Positions 5,371-5,557 of a stretch of DNA of 5,557 nucleotides are shown here, piece after piece. Source of the DNA: Clostridia bacterium (lineage in GTDB: Bacteria > Bacillota > Clostridia > Lachnospirales > Anaerotignaceae); contig CAAEMG010000146.1 of the NCBI GenBank assembly GCA_900757025.1, positions 1 through 5,557 on the forward strand, written 5' to 3'. Below the pieces are notes generated by a model, which worked only from the letters and a program-made list of their open reading frames with translations, was not told the origin of the DNA and made no database searches. The stretch's first letter is position 1. Each line of letters starts with the position of its first letter. A program made the position numbers and the translations under genes.

Positions 5371-5557
5371 GTGAACGAAAATGATTATATGATGTATCTT
5401 TCTCGTTCCCTTAATTTAAACGGACGCAAAATTTACCATATCCTCAGCTGTTTCGGTACGGCGGAGGAAGTTTACAGCGCACCCGAAAAAGTTATAGCAT
5501 CTATAAGAGGTGTTACGCAAAAGGATTTGAAAAATCTTGCAGAGGGAAAAACACTTA
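5371..5557 (+). CDS. dprA: DNA-processing protein DprA (Smf), N-terminal part only
   Basis: The first 62 codons; the gene runs off the window. DprA binds incoming single-stranded DNA in the cytoplasm and loads RecA during natural transformation. The family is also kept in bacteria not known to be transformable. What is visible is the N-terminal SAM/helix-hairpin-helix-like region: YMMYLSRSLNLNGRKIYHIL (6-25), then CFGTAEEVYSA (27-37) and IRGVTQKDLKNLA (45-57). This matches the usual 'length-G-x-x-K, FG-s-xEEvy' pattern of DprA starts. The Rossmann-like DNA-binding domain that would confirm it lies outside the window. The start is GTG. Proximity to comM strongly supports the call, since comM and dprA (then often topA) are neighbours in many Clostridia. 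Confidence 0.85.
   Translation, partial: MNENDYMMYLSRSLNLNGRKIYHILSCFGTAEEVYSAPEKVIASIRGVTQKDLKNLAEGKTL

Overview
The window looks like chromosomal core sequence from an anaerobic, spore-forming, low-GC Firmicute (class Clostridia). The evidence is the AT-rich composition, the strong AGGAGG/AAAGGAGG ribosome binding sites, a full-length sporulation regulator (SpoVT), and a tRNA gene without an encoded CCA end. The genus cannot be named from this sequence alone. All genes point rightward.

Layout: (1) 1-120, a leader with overlapping sigma-G-like and sigma-A-like promoter candidates. (2) spoVT (121-666), closed by a hairpin terminator (680-714). (3) A 273-base gap, 667-939, holding that terminator and a promoter/operator region (about 760-816) rich in GGTAT(A/G) repeats and dyads. 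(4) A full-length AgcS-family sodium:amino-acid (alanine/glycine) symporter, 940-2391, with a strong terminator (2404-2438). (5) A LysR-type regulator, 2502-3464, whose likely promoter starts inside that terminator. Only 22 bases later comes (6) a ComM/YifB-type Mg-chelatase-like AAA+ ATPase, 3487-5016, probably cotranscribed with it. (7) A hairpin (5024-5064) after comM, flanked by a 9-base direct repeat. (8) tRNA-Thr(CGT), 5141-5213, with its own promoter and a weak terminator. (9) The first 62 codons of dprA, 5371 onward, cut by the window end.

How the genes may work together: spoVT stands as its own transcription unit and would act in the forespore, balancing spore maturation and germination. 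The symporter and the LysR regulator may form a regulator/target pair, because a classical LysR-box (ATAC-N7-GTAT, T-N11-A) lies over the symporter promoter; this is inference. comM and dprA both act on DNA in natural transformation in other bacteria and are often neighbours; here a tRNA-Thr unit lies between them. I see no mobile element, CRISPR array, defence island or biosynthetic cluster. The window is mostly ordinary, and the interesting points are regulatory and organisational.
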